DNA of 64,000 nucleotides from Portunus trituberculatus. Lineage: Eukaryota; Arthropoda; Malacostraca; Decapoda; Portunidae. The DNA is taken from contig NC_059300.1 in the NCBI RefSeq assembly GCF_017591435.1, positions 17,128,503-17,192,502 of the forward strand, in the 5' to 3' direction. The notes below the pieces were generated by a model. The model was not told the origin of the DNA and did not search any database. It saw nothing but the letters and a program-made list of their open reading frames with translations. The position numbers were made by a program, and so were the translations under genes. Positions 44,349-56,193 of this stretch are shown here, piece by piece (the first letter of the stretch is position 1; every line of letters begins with the position of its first letter).

Positions 44349-45782
44349 CAGTAAGTTCTCGTTATATGGTACATATACGTTCCTGAAAACCTTATCGCAT
44401 ATTGAATTTACCGTATACCGAACACATTATAACATGTAATATTAGGGAATGCGTTCCAACATGTCAAAATTCACCGCTACAGAAATAAAAATACATGAAA
44501 ATAATCATTAAAAAATAATTAGAAAAAAAGTAAAGTACTGCACAAAAGAAATAAACAGAAAATTTATTTGCCATTCAATCACCATGTATTCTATCAAATG
44601 ATGTCCTTCCCAAGGCTAAGGGACAGTAGGGATTTCAGCCCTTACTTATCTTCCGCTGAGTGGGCAGATGAGGATAAGACGTCGTCGTCAGCACTGTCAA
44701 AAGCAGATGTAGAAGGGCCAGCTGTAGCAGGGTCGGCATGTTTCAATGGTTTGAAGAAAGAGAATATTGAGGAAGGGCCAGCTGTAGCAGTGTTGGCACA
44801 AGGATGGCATGTCTGACTGGCTTGAAGAATGAGTAGATGGAGGACTGTTTAGTTTTTCTTGTTTAAATCATAGATTTCTTGATAATCTTGACACTTTTCT
44901 TTACGTCATGAGCCATTTTGCTACCCCTGACAGAATTTGGATCACGTTCCTTAAGAGTTCAGAGTTTTCAGAGCTTTTTCGATACCACCGAGACATTCTC
45001 TAAGAGTTTTGATGTCCAGGCCACGCACAGATTCTTCTTCCTCGTCTCCCTCTTTTTCTGCCTCCTGTGATGCCTTGTCTAGCTCTATAAGTTCATCATT
45101 TGAGAGAGATTCAGCATGGCTTCCCAAAAGATCTTGAACATCATCATCATTAACTTCATCGAAGCCAGCCCTATGGCACAGATTTACTATGTCATTTCTG
45201 ATCGCACCGAAGTCATATTCAGCGAAGCCTGGGAAGTCATGCGCGCATTCTGGCCATACTTTATTCCACGCCAAGTTCATGGTAGACGTCTCCACTTCGT
45301 CCCAAGATGACTTGATGTTATCTAAAGTGTGCTTTATGTTAAATGACTTTCACCATTCACTGATAGGTCCATCTGTGCCCTTTATCAATTGCTGTATGGT
45401 TTGCCGCCGGTAGTAGGCTTTAAATGTTTGCCATGATTACTATGAATATATTTGTGCTTACAATAGACCCTTTAATATTCCATTTATTCATCTAATTAGT
45501 AATGCATGTAAGTAATATGTAATGCAGTTAAAAAAGGGGGTGAGGGGAAGAGATAAGAGGTTCCAAGGGTGGTCAAGTTAAAGTCAGTACTGTGAATGGC
45601 GGGAGGTGTGGTGTGGATGATGTCATCACCCCTGCTCCCCCGCGCTGGGCCCTCTCGGATGACATGAGCGGATACCGTATCTGTGAATTTTTCTTACCGT
45701 ATATCGAATTGAGGATAGTAATTTTCCAAATACCGTAACTGTGAATTTACCGGATAAAAAACTATCATATAACGAGGACTTA

Positions 45783-45785
<3 letters not shown>
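44349..45785 (-). mobile_element. T4, Tigger element, 1,437 bp
   Basis: Ends CAGTAAGTTCTCGTTATATG and, from the right, CAGTAAGTCCTCGTTATATG. Related copies are T11 and T18. The C-terminal part of the transposase is on the minus strand; the N-terminal DNA-binding and DDE parts are missing. Confidence 0.88.
44951..45295 (-). pseudogene. T4 transposase C-terminal part
   Basis: The frame has NLAWNKVWPECAHDFPGF, NLCHRAGFDEVNDDDVQDL, LSNDELIELDKASQEAEKE, then LRECLGGIEKALKTL. This order (W---WPEC, AGF-EVD--DV-ELL, L-N-EL-EL, L---L--IE-AL) is the C-terminal region of Tigger/pogo transposases after the DDE domain. The frame ends early; T18 preserves more of the tail. Confidence 0.8.

Positions 45786-45786
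<1 letters not shown>

Positions 45787-45849
<63 letters not shown>
45787..45849. repeat. (TA)n between T4 and T5
   Basis: About 31 TA units; nothing else separates T4 from T5. Confidence 0.96.
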
Positions 45850-47263
<1,414 letters not shown>

Positions 47264-47277
47264 TATATATATATATA
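47264..47277. repeat. Short (TA)n between T6 and T7
   Basis: Seven TA units link T6 and T7. Confidence 0.9.
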
Positions 47278-47469
47278 CAGTAAGGTCCCGAGTTACGTCA
47301 GAGTTACATTCCTGAAACATGACGTAAGTCGATTTCGTACGTAACTCGAGTTTTTGTACTTTCAAAGCATATTATCGAGTTTTCAACCAATAATTTTTTA
47401 TGGTTATTCAGGTAAGTAAAAGGTTATATTGTTATATTGGTATATTATTTACAACTATGTAGGAATATG

Positions 47470-47725
47470 AAACACAAGCTTGTTTTTGTTGTTGATTAGG
47501 GCCGCGAACGCGAAGGACTGCATGTTGCCAGAGGGGTGGACACCTGAGGCCGCCAGGAGGGTAGGCAGGTCGAATGTTGTGACGCCCAGGGTGGACAGCT
47601 GGGAGCGTAGTGCAGTGCGGTGGGAGTAGAAGTGTGGGCAGCGGAGCAGGAAATGCAATAGGGATCAGCAGACAGGCGCAGACGGTGCAAGTGAGCTGCA
47701 AGTGTCGTGTGGCCCAGACGAAGGC
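47470..47725 (-). mobile_element. El5 fragment inside T7
   Basis: Minus strand reads DPYCISCSAAHTSTPTALH and the other frames LRSQLSTLGVTTFDLPTLLA and VHPSGNMQSFAF, matching El5 C-terminal sequences at 30,345-30,740. Confidence 0.72.
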
Positions 47726-47820
47726 TCCGGAGTTGTTATTGTTGTGATAGGTGCGCGAGCCCTCAAGGTCGTCAACCTCCCCGTTGTCATGGTAACGGGC
47801 TTCCCATTTTCTTCACTCCC

Positions 47821-47943
47821 TCACACACAGCTGCTGCCTCTCTTCTCATGTCTTTTAATTATGTCCACTTTTTCTTGTAGCGTAATGGTTTTCCTTTTCT
47901 TAGCATCACTGCTATCACTCAGGAGTTTTCTTTTTGGTGCCAT
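47821..47943 (-). pseudogene. T7 transposase N-terminal remnant
   Basis: A 40-codon frame: MAPKRKLLSDSSDAKKRKTI, then TLQEKVDIIKRHEKR, then GSSCV and a stop. MAPKRK followed by KRK-ITL-EKV-IIKR-E is the start of Tigger transposases (CENP-B helix-turn-helix). It runs towards the El5 insertion, which probably disrupted it. Confidence 0.75.
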
Positions 47944-48074
47944 TGAGCAAGATACTAAGATAGTCAACAAACGCAGATGTAGGAACACTCTTGCCAGGGG
48001 CGACGGTGTGGTGGAACTGAGGTACGTAGAGTGTTATTGTATTCAAGCGTGAGGTGGGCGGTGTGGCGGATAAC

Positions 48075-48195
48075 CACTATAGTCCGACACAAATATGAAG
48101 GCCGCTGAGGGGGAAGACCTATCGAATTCCCGGTTGCGCGGCGCCAAACGTCGCAGCCCCAATTATAGGATTAACACTGAAGTGTGGAGAAACGC

Positions 48196-48268
<73 letters not shown>

Positions 48269-49042
48269 GCTTGTTACTACTTTCTCCTGTTTCTTATTAC
48301 TCATGCACGTGTGTGTGTCTGTAATCCTGCTTGTGCGAGTCTTTCAACAGTTTACGTGTTGGTTCTCCTGTGACGCGGCATACACATACACACTCTCTCT
48401 CTCTCTCTAAAATAGACAAGTAGACATGCATCTTTTTTGTTGTTTTATTTTATTCTTTTTCCACACCACACCCAGAGTTAAGGTGCGTTTTTTTTTTTAT
48501 AGAGGTTTTACCCTGTAAGCATAATCCTCTCTCAGCTATTTAATCAGACAGTTCTTCGTCAGAAGTGTCCTCCACATTAATAATAAAAGAATCCTCTAAG
48601 CAGAACTTGTTGACGCTGTAAATAATTAATTTCTCTTGACTATGAAGGTTGCGATGGCGAGTAGCGCGGACGAGATATTCACCTTCCATCCTGAGCGACA
48701 GGGAGGGGAGGAGTGACTTGATTTGACCTGGGGATTATCAGCGGTCAGGGAGGTTGACCTCACCCATGTCCAACTTTGAAAAGTAGCAACGCTGGAGAGC
48801 AGTGGTGCTACATTCTGTGGTATCTATACAAAATTATTGTTTTCATAACACTAAAACAATATTCAAAGCTCTCTATACATCCTTATTAGAAATTTAGAGG
48901 AATACACTTTTATGACGGTTCATTAAGATGTAAGTTAATAATGAAATCGAAACGTGCTACGATGCTTGGCGACGCCGCAGCCGGGGAATCCCCGTTAGGT
49001 CTCCCTCCTCAGCGGCCTTCATATTTGAGTCGGACTATAGTG
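48075..49042. mobile_element. T8, 968-bp element with about 70-bp inverted ends
   Basis: Left end CACTATAGTCCGACACAAAT; right end in reverse complement CACTATAGTCCGACTCAAAT. The inverted repeats remain alignable for about 70 bp, to GACCTA and the GC-rich stretch beyond. Internal (CT)n lies at 48,199-48,265. No clear target duplication; TA or TATA inside CACTATAG is possible. CACTA-type ends are suggested but no 3-bp duplication is seen. Confidence 0.72.
48199..48265. repeat. (CT)n microsatellite
   Basis: About 33 CT units inside T8. Confidence 0.96.
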
Positions 49043-49188
49043 ACGCCTGGCGGCCAACAATAACAATAAACACCGCGCTTTATGATTTATAAATTTTCAA
49101 TTTTTTAAATCTTAAATTGCCTTATAGTGGACTGACGTAAGTGCGAGTTTGACGTAACTCGAGACCGACGTAACCCAGGACCTTACTG

Positions 49189-49190
<2 letters not shown>

Positions 49191-49273
<83 letters not shown>
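49191..49273. repeat. (TA)n followed by (CA)n
   Basis: About 41 TA units, then CA units to 49,310. Confidence 0.96.
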
Positions 49274-49277
<4 letters not shown>

Positions 49278-49309
49278 CACACACACACACACACACACAT
49301 ACACACACT

Positions 49310-49476
49310 TAACCTTTGCTATTGTGCCTTTTGCTATCGTGTTTTACTACTATTACGGATACTTAAAAAGCTGGACATATTTCTACGTCAAGCATGAAAT
49401 ATGTGCTATGATGCGCCTATCATTCAAAAACTTACAGATTATGATGTCACGTGATAATTGAATTTCTATATATGAG
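49310..49476 (+). mobile_element. Partial element related to T5
   Basis: CTTAACCTTTGCTATTGTGC resembles the T5 end TTAACCCTCGGCTATCGCG. The right end was not found because T10 follows. Confidence 0.4.
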
Positions 49477-49477
49477 G

Positions 49478-49776
49478 CGCCCCGTGCCATATTGTCGTAA
49501 CCTCGGAAAATTGAGATTTTGAGTTAACAGTTGCTCGGTGTAGGGGAAGGGTGTAAAAGTCATATGCTAAGGTCGGCCAAGCCAAACTTGACCATTTGGG
49601 CACCTAAAACAAGGTGCAAAGTCACGCAAAAACATGACAGAGAAAGTCGAGACTAACATGTTGCATCCCAAGCTGTGTTGTCGTATCTCCACGCTCACAG
49701 CTGCTGGTAGCCAGCCAATCAGCAGCGCAAGCGCGTGACATCACACCCACGCCTTAGCCAATGAGAGGCATGTTTT

Positions 49777-49867
<91 letters not shown>

Positions 49868-50440
49868 GTGCGTTGCCCTTTAACTCGCCATGGCAAGACC
49901 TATGGTACTTTTCCTGAAGTTATGGCTTCTACTAGCGCCCCTTCAACTTCCCCAGCCTTGGATTGTTTTTTAGGTAAAGACAATGCATAAATACATACTT
50001 TTACCTTTAGTCAACCCTTACGAACAATAATAGAAAATGAAACATACTTGGAAGGATAATGAAAGTTGCGCTAATAATAGATTATTTATTTTTCGCTGGA
50101 AAAAAATTCATATAAAATTGAGTTTTGCAGCTATCATCGTGAAGTCTTCACACACTCCTAATTTTAACATATATTCTTAAACTATCACCTTAGAAACCAT
50201 TTCACCAAAAAAAAAAATTACCGCTACGGAAATAGGCTAAAAAAATTTATGGACATGAACCCGAAATTTTCGGATTTACTATTGAAAACCACCATAACTA
50301 AACAAAACTACCCGAGATCTTTCATTTGATGTATAATCTTATATAATTCTGACCGATTTCATGCGCGTTTTCAGTGTTTAACTTTGAGCGCGTTTTACTT
50401 GAAAGTAGGGTTGACGGGGTTACGACAAAATGGCACAGGG
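49478..50440. mobile_element. T10, about 960-bp inverted-repeat element
   Basis: Left end CGCCCCGTGCCATATTGTCG and right end, reverse complement, CGCCCTGTGCCATTTTGTCG; the repeats continue for about 30 bp and TATATGAG lies outside both, so the true ends may be some bases further out. It contains (CT)n (49,781-49,864). A short frame MASTSAPSTSPALDCF after the CT tract is of unknown meaning. No transposase or superfamily is recognised. Confidence 0.6.
49781..49864. repeat. (CT)n microsatellite
   Basis: About 42 CT units inside T10. Confidence 0.97.
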
Positions 50441-50779
50441 CGACTCATATACTTTTATTGAGAAATACAATGGTGCTTTGAGATACAAATTTAATTTGTT
50501 CCATGATGATCATTGTACAGTAAGTCCTCGTTATACGGTACTTCATTATCCGGTAAATTCACAGTTACGGTGTTTGGTAATTACTTCCCTCAATTCTATT
50601 TACGGTAAGAAAACTTCACATATACAGTACCCGCTCATGTTTTGTTTACACAGTACCATAGTGCCACCACGTCGCTCGGCCACCATTAAGAATCAGTCTA
50701 TTCCTGCATTTCCCACTGAAAACAAGTGTTTTTTTTGTGGATATTATGAGTAAGGGCTGAAATCCCTACTGTCCCTTAG

Positions 50780-51685
50780 CCCGCAAAACTCGGGACTCAT
50801 CAATAGACGTTTAGTCATTTTTCAGCTATATATTTTGGCTATTTTCTTACTGTTTTCTTTGCTTGTGAGCTGGCAACACTCATCAGGAGTAAACATATGT
50901 TATATGTCACTGTGTCACCAACTCCCACGATGGATGGTGGGAGTGACAGTGATTTCATGGTGTCCGATTCCGCCACCTCTCCCGTGTGCCTTATTAATAC
51001 TACTAATAATAAAACAGAGAGAGAGAGAGAGGGGATACAAGAGGCCCATTTTCTATCACTCTAGCCAAGGCTGCTGGACCCGATCGGACGCAAGGCCACG
51101 TACACTGATGATATACCACCTCATTTAACCTGTGATATTTTGGTAACCATAGCATCTAGAGCAGTGGTTCCCAAACTTTTTTTCTTGTCATTTCCCCCTG
51201 CACCCAGTTCAACCATCCAGATTTCCCCCCCTTCATGTGTATGAGAGAAGAGCAGTTAAAACACACTTAGAGTATTTACTAATTTATTTTTCAAATGTAC
51301 AAATATACTTATAAACTTATAGTTACAGAGTAAAGTGGATAGATAGCATTTAGTAACAACTAAGCATAGCCATAGAGAGCGGTTTGTAACAAATAAAAAG
51401 ACTTTTGATTTGACTTTGAGATTTTTTTAGTTAGTAAGTAGTGTAATTATTTCCCCCTTGGTAGCTTCAAATTTCCCCCAGTTTGGGAACCACTGAATTC
51501 TAGAGACTTCTGGTTTTTTGCATTGCAAATAAGAAAAATTGCTTGTGGGCAGAACCCATCTGTACTCACTCGTTTATTGAATTTTCAAGTGTAATCAGTA
51601 TGTGAATACAGGCTATTTTGTGTTTCTCGCCAAACCTGTCGAGTTAGCGCGAGAAAAAACTCCCAACGTCCCCGAGTTTTAGGGG
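50780..51685. mobile_element. pB1, piggyBac-like MITE in T11 with TTAG target
   Basis: Left end CCCGCAAAACTCGGGAC, right end ...CCGAGTTTTAGGGG, flanked by TTAG on both sides (50,776-50,779 and 51,686-51,689). T4 and T18 show the empty site CCCTTAGCC. CCC/GGG ends and a TTAA-like target place it with piggyBac. The same family inserted at TTAA as pB2. A hAT MITE is nested in it. Confidence 0.85.
51162..51495. mobile_element. hAT-type MITE, 334 bp, nested in pB1
   Basis: Ends CAGTGGTTCCCAAACTTTTT and, from the right, CAGTGGTTCCCAAACTGGGG. Flanks ATCTAGAG (left) and TTCTAGAG (right, after AA) look like an 8-bp target duplication with one change. pB2 at about 52,600 is uninterrupted at the same point (ATCATCTAGAGACATC), giving an empty site. 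Confidence 0.85.
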
Positions 51686-52154
51686 TTAGCCTCAGGAGGG
51701 AAATCAAATGATAGAATACGAGGTGAGTGAAAGGTAAATAAAAACATTTTGTTTATTTATTTTGCGCAGTACTTTACATTTTTTTTATATAACCATTTTC
51801 ATATATTTTCGTGTCTGTAGGGGTGACTTTCGACGTGCTGGAACACATCCCCTATTATTACATATTATAATGGGTTCGGTATACGGTAATTTTAATTTGT
51901 GGTAAGGTTTCCAGAAACGCATTTGTACCGTATAACGAGGACTTACTGTATATTAAAAAAATTGTATATCAAATAACTTTTTCCCATAGAAATTAATGGA
52001 AATAGAATTAATTCGTTCTAGTGATACAAATTTATCCCCCAAAAAAGTTAACATGCTTTAAATACCAATCAAATATTGATTTAATATAAGATAAATACAA
52101 TGTTTATTGTATGCATGATATGAATGTACTATATTGCCCAAAATAACAACTTAA

Positions 52155-52754
52155 CCCACAAAACTCGGGACACTTTCATCACGCAAGACTATGGGCAAGT
52201 CGATAGACATTTTGTGCTAAATTTGTTTTTTTTTTCCCGTTTTCTTTGCTTGTGAGCTGGCAACATTCACCAGGAGTAAACATATGCTATATGTCACTAT
52301 GTCACCAACTCCTACGATGGATGGTGGGAGTGACAGTGATTTCACGGTGTCCGATTCCGCCACCTCTCCTGTGCGCCTTACTTCTTCACCTCGGGTCTCT
52401 CGCCATGTTGTGGAGAGACAAATTTTGAATGAGTGGTATTAGAACAGGCGATAGGAGAGAGAGAGAGAGAGAGAGAGGATACAAGGGGCCCATTTTCTAT
52501 TGCTCTAGCCAAGGCCACTGGACCTGATTGGATGCAAGGACACGGACACCGATGATACTACCTCATTCAACCTGTGATATTTTGGTAACTATATCATCTA
52601 GAGACATCTGTTTTTTTGCATTGCAAAGAGGAAGAGTTGCTTGTGGGCAGAACACCATTTCCACTCACTCGTTTATTGAATTTCAAAGTGTAATCAGTAT
52701 GTGAATACAGGCTATTTTGTGTGTTTCTCAACAAACTTCCCTGAGTTTTAGGGG
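52155..52754 (+). mobile_element. pB2, piggyBac-like MITE, 600 bp, TTAA target
   Basis: CCCACAAAACTCGGGAC at the left and CTGAGTTTTAGGGG at the right, with TTAA at 52,151-52,154 and 52,755-52,758. It retains a short transposase-like start frame and a (GA)n at 52,456-52,478. Confidence 0.88.
52299..52442 (+). pseudogene. pB2 transposase N-terminal remnant (47 codons)
   Basis: MSPTPTMDGGSDSDFTVSD, then SATSPVRLTSSPRVSR and HVVERQILNEWY. An acidic, serine-rich start is usual for piggyBac transposases. The same frame is present in pB1 up to SATSPV, so it was coding in the ancestor. Everything downstream, including the DDD domain, is deleted. Confidence 0.5.
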
Positions 52755-52939
52755 TTAAACATGTATTCGTACTTACCGATGCTGTGATAGAACTTCGTAT
52801 ATGTAGTACAGAGAAGGAATTGGTGAGTTACCCATGCCTTTCTATTGGCATGCCACATGACCTGGAGTTTCTCTTTTAACACCTTATGTGCTTTAAAGGG
52901 CCTGGGTTCTCAGAATGATACACCAACAGTGGTTTGACT

Positions 52940-53221
52940 TTAGTTACTACTAGCGTTAGCGCACAGGGCTAAGTCACAGATACGCACACAATGTTCATAT
53001 TTTGCAATTATCTTGTGTTTCATATCCACTGCGAGACTTCTTAAGTTTCTTTTTTTCAGCCTCCTTATTTTTACTTTTGGTACCCATGAGTTCACAAATC
53101 TTAAGAAAAACACACACTGCCGAGTAACACAGACACATACATGCACAAAGAATGAACAACGATACACAATGCAAACTGAATGTTCGGGTGGACGCTGGTA
53201 GCTGAGTGATCGCTGTGCCAC
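52940..53221 (-). pseudogene. T12 transposase N-terminal part
   Basis: One frame starts MGTKSKNKEAEKKKLKK; in the next frame LRSLAVDMKHKIIAKYEHCV and RICDLALCANASSN continue. Together they read as the CENP-B helix-turn-helix (basic start, L-L-LK-KIIAKYE-G-RVCDLA--Y--N-S) of Tigger transposases. One frameshift joins them. No DDE domain follows. Confidence 0.7.
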
Positions 53222-53344
53222 CTACCAATGGCTATTCATATCTTAAAATTATCTTTGTATTTCGAGGCGTAAATTATATGAAATTTTTCGTCGTATATAA
53301 AAAGAAATTGTATGTTGGGGTGTTCGTATCTCGTAGTATTACTG

Positions 53345-53645
53345 TAGTTTTTCACATATTTCCCTAATCTATCCATCCACCTTAGCTCTAATCATCCACA
53401 ATGATGGCATGTAGGTTTCATGATTTTCCAATACTTTTACATACCCTAACAACATGCATCATTATTTAATTGCTAGTATTATCCTTATCAGTATTATCAC
53501 TTTAAAAATTAATTATCTTAAAAGTAAAAGAAATTAATCATTGAGGCTGTGATGCATGTTTATAAATATCAGCTGATTGCCATTCTGGCTCTATGGCATC
53601 TAGTGGTGGAAAGTAACATTAAGTTCATAATCATAACAAAGCACA
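53345..53645. other. No recognisable feature
   Basis: A+T-rich, no repeat partner seen in the window. Confidence 0.4.
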
Positions 53646-53735
53646 TCATAAGAACATAAGAAAGGAGAGAAGCTGCAAGAGGCCGCCAGGCCTATATGAG
53701 GCAGTCCCAGTGTGCTTAATCTACCTAGTTCCATC
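53646..53735 (-). mobile_element. Dispersed retroelement 3' fragment
   Basis: Reverse complement of 6,745-6,835 (AAGAACATAAGAAAGGAGAG). T13 is inserted at its end. Confidence 0.5.
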
Positions 53736-53737
53736 TA

Positions 53738-55045
53738 CAGTAATACTCTGCTTAATGAACAGGATAGGAGGTGTCAAAGCTGTTCGTAGAGCGAAAATTC
53801 GTTAAGCGGACGTAATTTTCCCATAGGAAATAATGGAAATAGGGGGGATGTGTTCTGGGCTGGTCCCCAACATACCACATGGGTTAAAAGAAAATAAATT
53901 ATATATACGTTTGGCAGCATATTGGGCCACCGGTTTACCACTACTTTTACAATGTCATATGAGTCATTGGTAGTTAGAGGAGCTACGTACAAATTCTCTC
54001 ACTTTCTCGCATTTGTGTTCACAAAACAATATTTCTATTAGCTTTTTACAAACCTTGCCTCCAAGAAAGGATTGTTTTGTAATGCATAAAGTGAAATCTT
54101 ACATGGAATACCAAAAAATAAAGCAGACATGAGATGAGCCACAGACGAAGCGGGAGACTCTTCTTCTTCTTCTTGTGACCCATTTAGCCTGCGGGTTGTC
54201 TTTCCCCATGATATTTGTTTCCACTCATCTTTTGCCTGCTATAATGGATATCATATCTTAGTATTCATATACGCTCATGCCATTAGGATAACATCGACTC
54301 CGTGGCACTGAGTGATAGTGAATTATTAATGTAATACTGTGGTATTTCATTAGTAATTCACTATCACTCAGTGCCACGGACACGGAGTCAAAGTTATCCT
54401 CGTGGCATGACCGTATATGAATACTAAGATATGATATCCATTATAGCAGGCAATAGAGGAGTGGAAACATAAACATCATGATGAAAGTAACACGCAAGCA
54501 AAAGGGTCACAAGAAGAAGAAGCTGCCGAGTGGCCGTGAGTCGCCCGCTTCGTCTGTGGTTCATCTCATCTCTGCTTTTTTTTTAGTATTCCATGTAAGA
54601 TTTCACTTCATGCATTACAAAACAATCCTTTCTTGGGGGAAGGTTTGTAAAAAGCTAATAGAAATGTTGTTTTGTGAACATAAGTGCATATTTAAGACAG
54701 TAACACCACCTCCAGAGGTGGTGTTCCCAGCAATCTCAGAGCAACCTGATAGCAACCTTGTCACCATCCCTCCAAGCGTTCATGGATGCCATTTCACTGC
54801 AAGAGGTTGCTCTGACATTGTTAAAGAATCTTGGATCTAGCTCCAGGAGCGCTAGAGACAGAGGCCAGGAGCCAGCCAATCACAGCGAAACTACCGTGTT
54901 CAGTCCCTCACCCAGCAAATTCAAACCCAGAAAATTCTCTAAAACGGATGTCGTTGTATGTTATGCGGACTTTTTTAGTCTAACTTTATATGGTACGTTA
55001 AACCGGAAATTCGTTAAACGAACGTTCGTTAAGTGGAGTAATACT
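53738..55045. mobile_element. T13, Tigger-like fold-back element, 1,308 bp
   Basis: Ends CAGTAATACTCTGCTTAATG and, from the right, CAGTATTACTCCACTTAACG, with TA outside. Its middle is a long palindrome (54,009-54,687). T17 and T19 are relatives without the palindrome. Frames after 54,700 (VHGCHFTARGCSDIVKESW) are of unknown function. Confidence 0.82.
54009..54687. repeat. Palindrome, arms about 320-340 bp, loop 16 bp
   Basis: The left arm 54,009-54,331 ends GTGATAGTGAATTATTAATG and the right arm starts CATTAGTAATTCACTATCAC at 54,348. The arms match out to GCATTTGTGTTCAC / GTGAACATAAGTGC. Small indels occur. The loop TAATACTGTGGTATTT contains the T13 terminal motif, hinting at joining of two element ends. 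Confidence 0.9.
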
Positions 55046-55049
55046 GTAA

Positions 55050-55053
<4 letters not shown>

Positions 55054-55142
<89 letters not shown>
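55054..55142. repeat. (TA)n between T13 and T14
   Basis: About 44 TA units. Confidence 0.96.
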
Positions 55143-55145
<3 letters not shown>

Positions 55146-56121
55146 GCAACCCCCATTTAACGAAGGGGTTATGTTTCTAAAAAACATTTCGTTAAACGAA
55201 ACTTCGTTAAGCGAACCGATTATAACAAGATTAACCCCTGACCTGAACTTCCATTGAGAGTAAGCAAAGCGAGAGTGCATCATAGTACGGTGAAAGGTTT
55301 AATGAAAGTAAAAATTATGAAGTTTAACATTTAGGCAGATAAATTTAATTTAAGTCATTATAATGTGCACTAATGTATGTATGTACGTAGCTTTATAATG
55401 TTGATGATCTTAGATTTACGAAGGGAGGGAGAGTGAAACGGGAAAGACACTAACCTGCAACCTGTGGAATGTAAACAAAGGGCGCATCATTGTACTGCAT
55501 ACAAAACTTATGTACCATATTTTCACAAGGCTTTCCATTTTATCCATTGTAGAGTCACGAGTTCAGGTGGTTCTTTTAGCTTGCAAGGAAGATACAGTCT
55601 CACCAGCTTTCTTAATAGTCTGCGACTTGAAAATAGTAGAGACAGTAGATGGAGTCAAGATGGTGGCCAGCAATGATATAGTTTTCTCGCTTCTCTTGTG
55701 TCTGTGAATAATATCAAGCTTCTTCGAGAGTAAGAGACTTCCTGGTCTTCTTAGGAATGCTAGGCCACATTGCAAGGAGTTTTGGTGGTAAGTTGAGCGA
55801 GTGAAGACGAGCTGCTGCTGATGATGTTATGGGAGTGAGTGGTGCGTGTTGTCCACGAGAGGCTTGATCTTGATCTTGATCTTGATTCTACAGGTGTCCC
55901 AGGATTTCTCCTGAGGCAGGCCTTAGTATTTGTGGCTGCTAATGTATTCAAAATCTTGTTGGCTTGTATGATACGGCGGGGCTTTCAAACTTGGAAAAAA
56001 TTACCTGGATAAAACTTCGTTAAAGCGAGTTTGGTATTCGTTAAATGAGCAGATGGTAGTAAAATTAAACCTTCGGTGTAGCGAAATTTCGTTGTGTGAA
56101 CCTTCGTTAAACGGGGTTTGC

Positions 56122-56124
<3 letters not shown>
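55143..56124 (-). mobile_element. T14, T6-family Tigger copy, 982 bp
   Basis: Ends CAGGCAACCCCCATTTAACG and CAGGCAAACCCCGTTTAACG (from the right). Minus strand holds KKLDIIHRHKRSEKTISLLA, the CENP-B-type helix-turn-helix, frameshifted from its start. One El6 tail copy at 55,860-55,930. Confidence 0.88.

Positions 56125-56125
<1 letters not shown>

Positions 56126-56190
<65 letters not shown>
56126..56190. repeat. (TA)n between T14 and T15
   Basis: About 32 TA units. Confidence 0.96.

Positions 56191-56193
<3 letters not shown>

Larger units (their letters stand above)
47278..49188 (-). mobile_element. T7, Tigger-like element, about 1.9 kb with insertions
   Basis: Ends CAGTAAGGTCCCGAGTTACG and, from the right, CAGTAAGGTCCTGGGTTACG. 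It contains an El5 fragment (47,470-47,725), a transposase N-terminal frame (minus) and T8 (48,075-49,042). The element without the insertions is under 700 bp. Confidence 0.85.
50518..51948. mobile_element. T11, T4-family Tigger copy carrying pB1
   Basis: Ends CAGTAAGTCCTCGTTATACG on both sides with TA outside. Without pB1 it is about 0.5 kb, an internally deleted T4 relative. The stretch just before pB1 (GAAATCCCTACTGTCCC) is the reverse complement of T4 at 44,610-44,640 and T18 at 58,260-58,290. Confidence 0.88.
50468..53344 (-). mobile_element. T12, Tigger-like element, 2.9 kb including nested elements
   Basis: Left end CAATGGTGCTTTGAGATAC, right end in reverse complement CAGTAATACTACGAGATACG, TA next to both. 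It contains T11 (with pB1 and a hAT MITE) and pB2, and a transposase N-terminal frame on the minus strand. This is the outer shell of a four-level nest. Confidence 0.75.
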
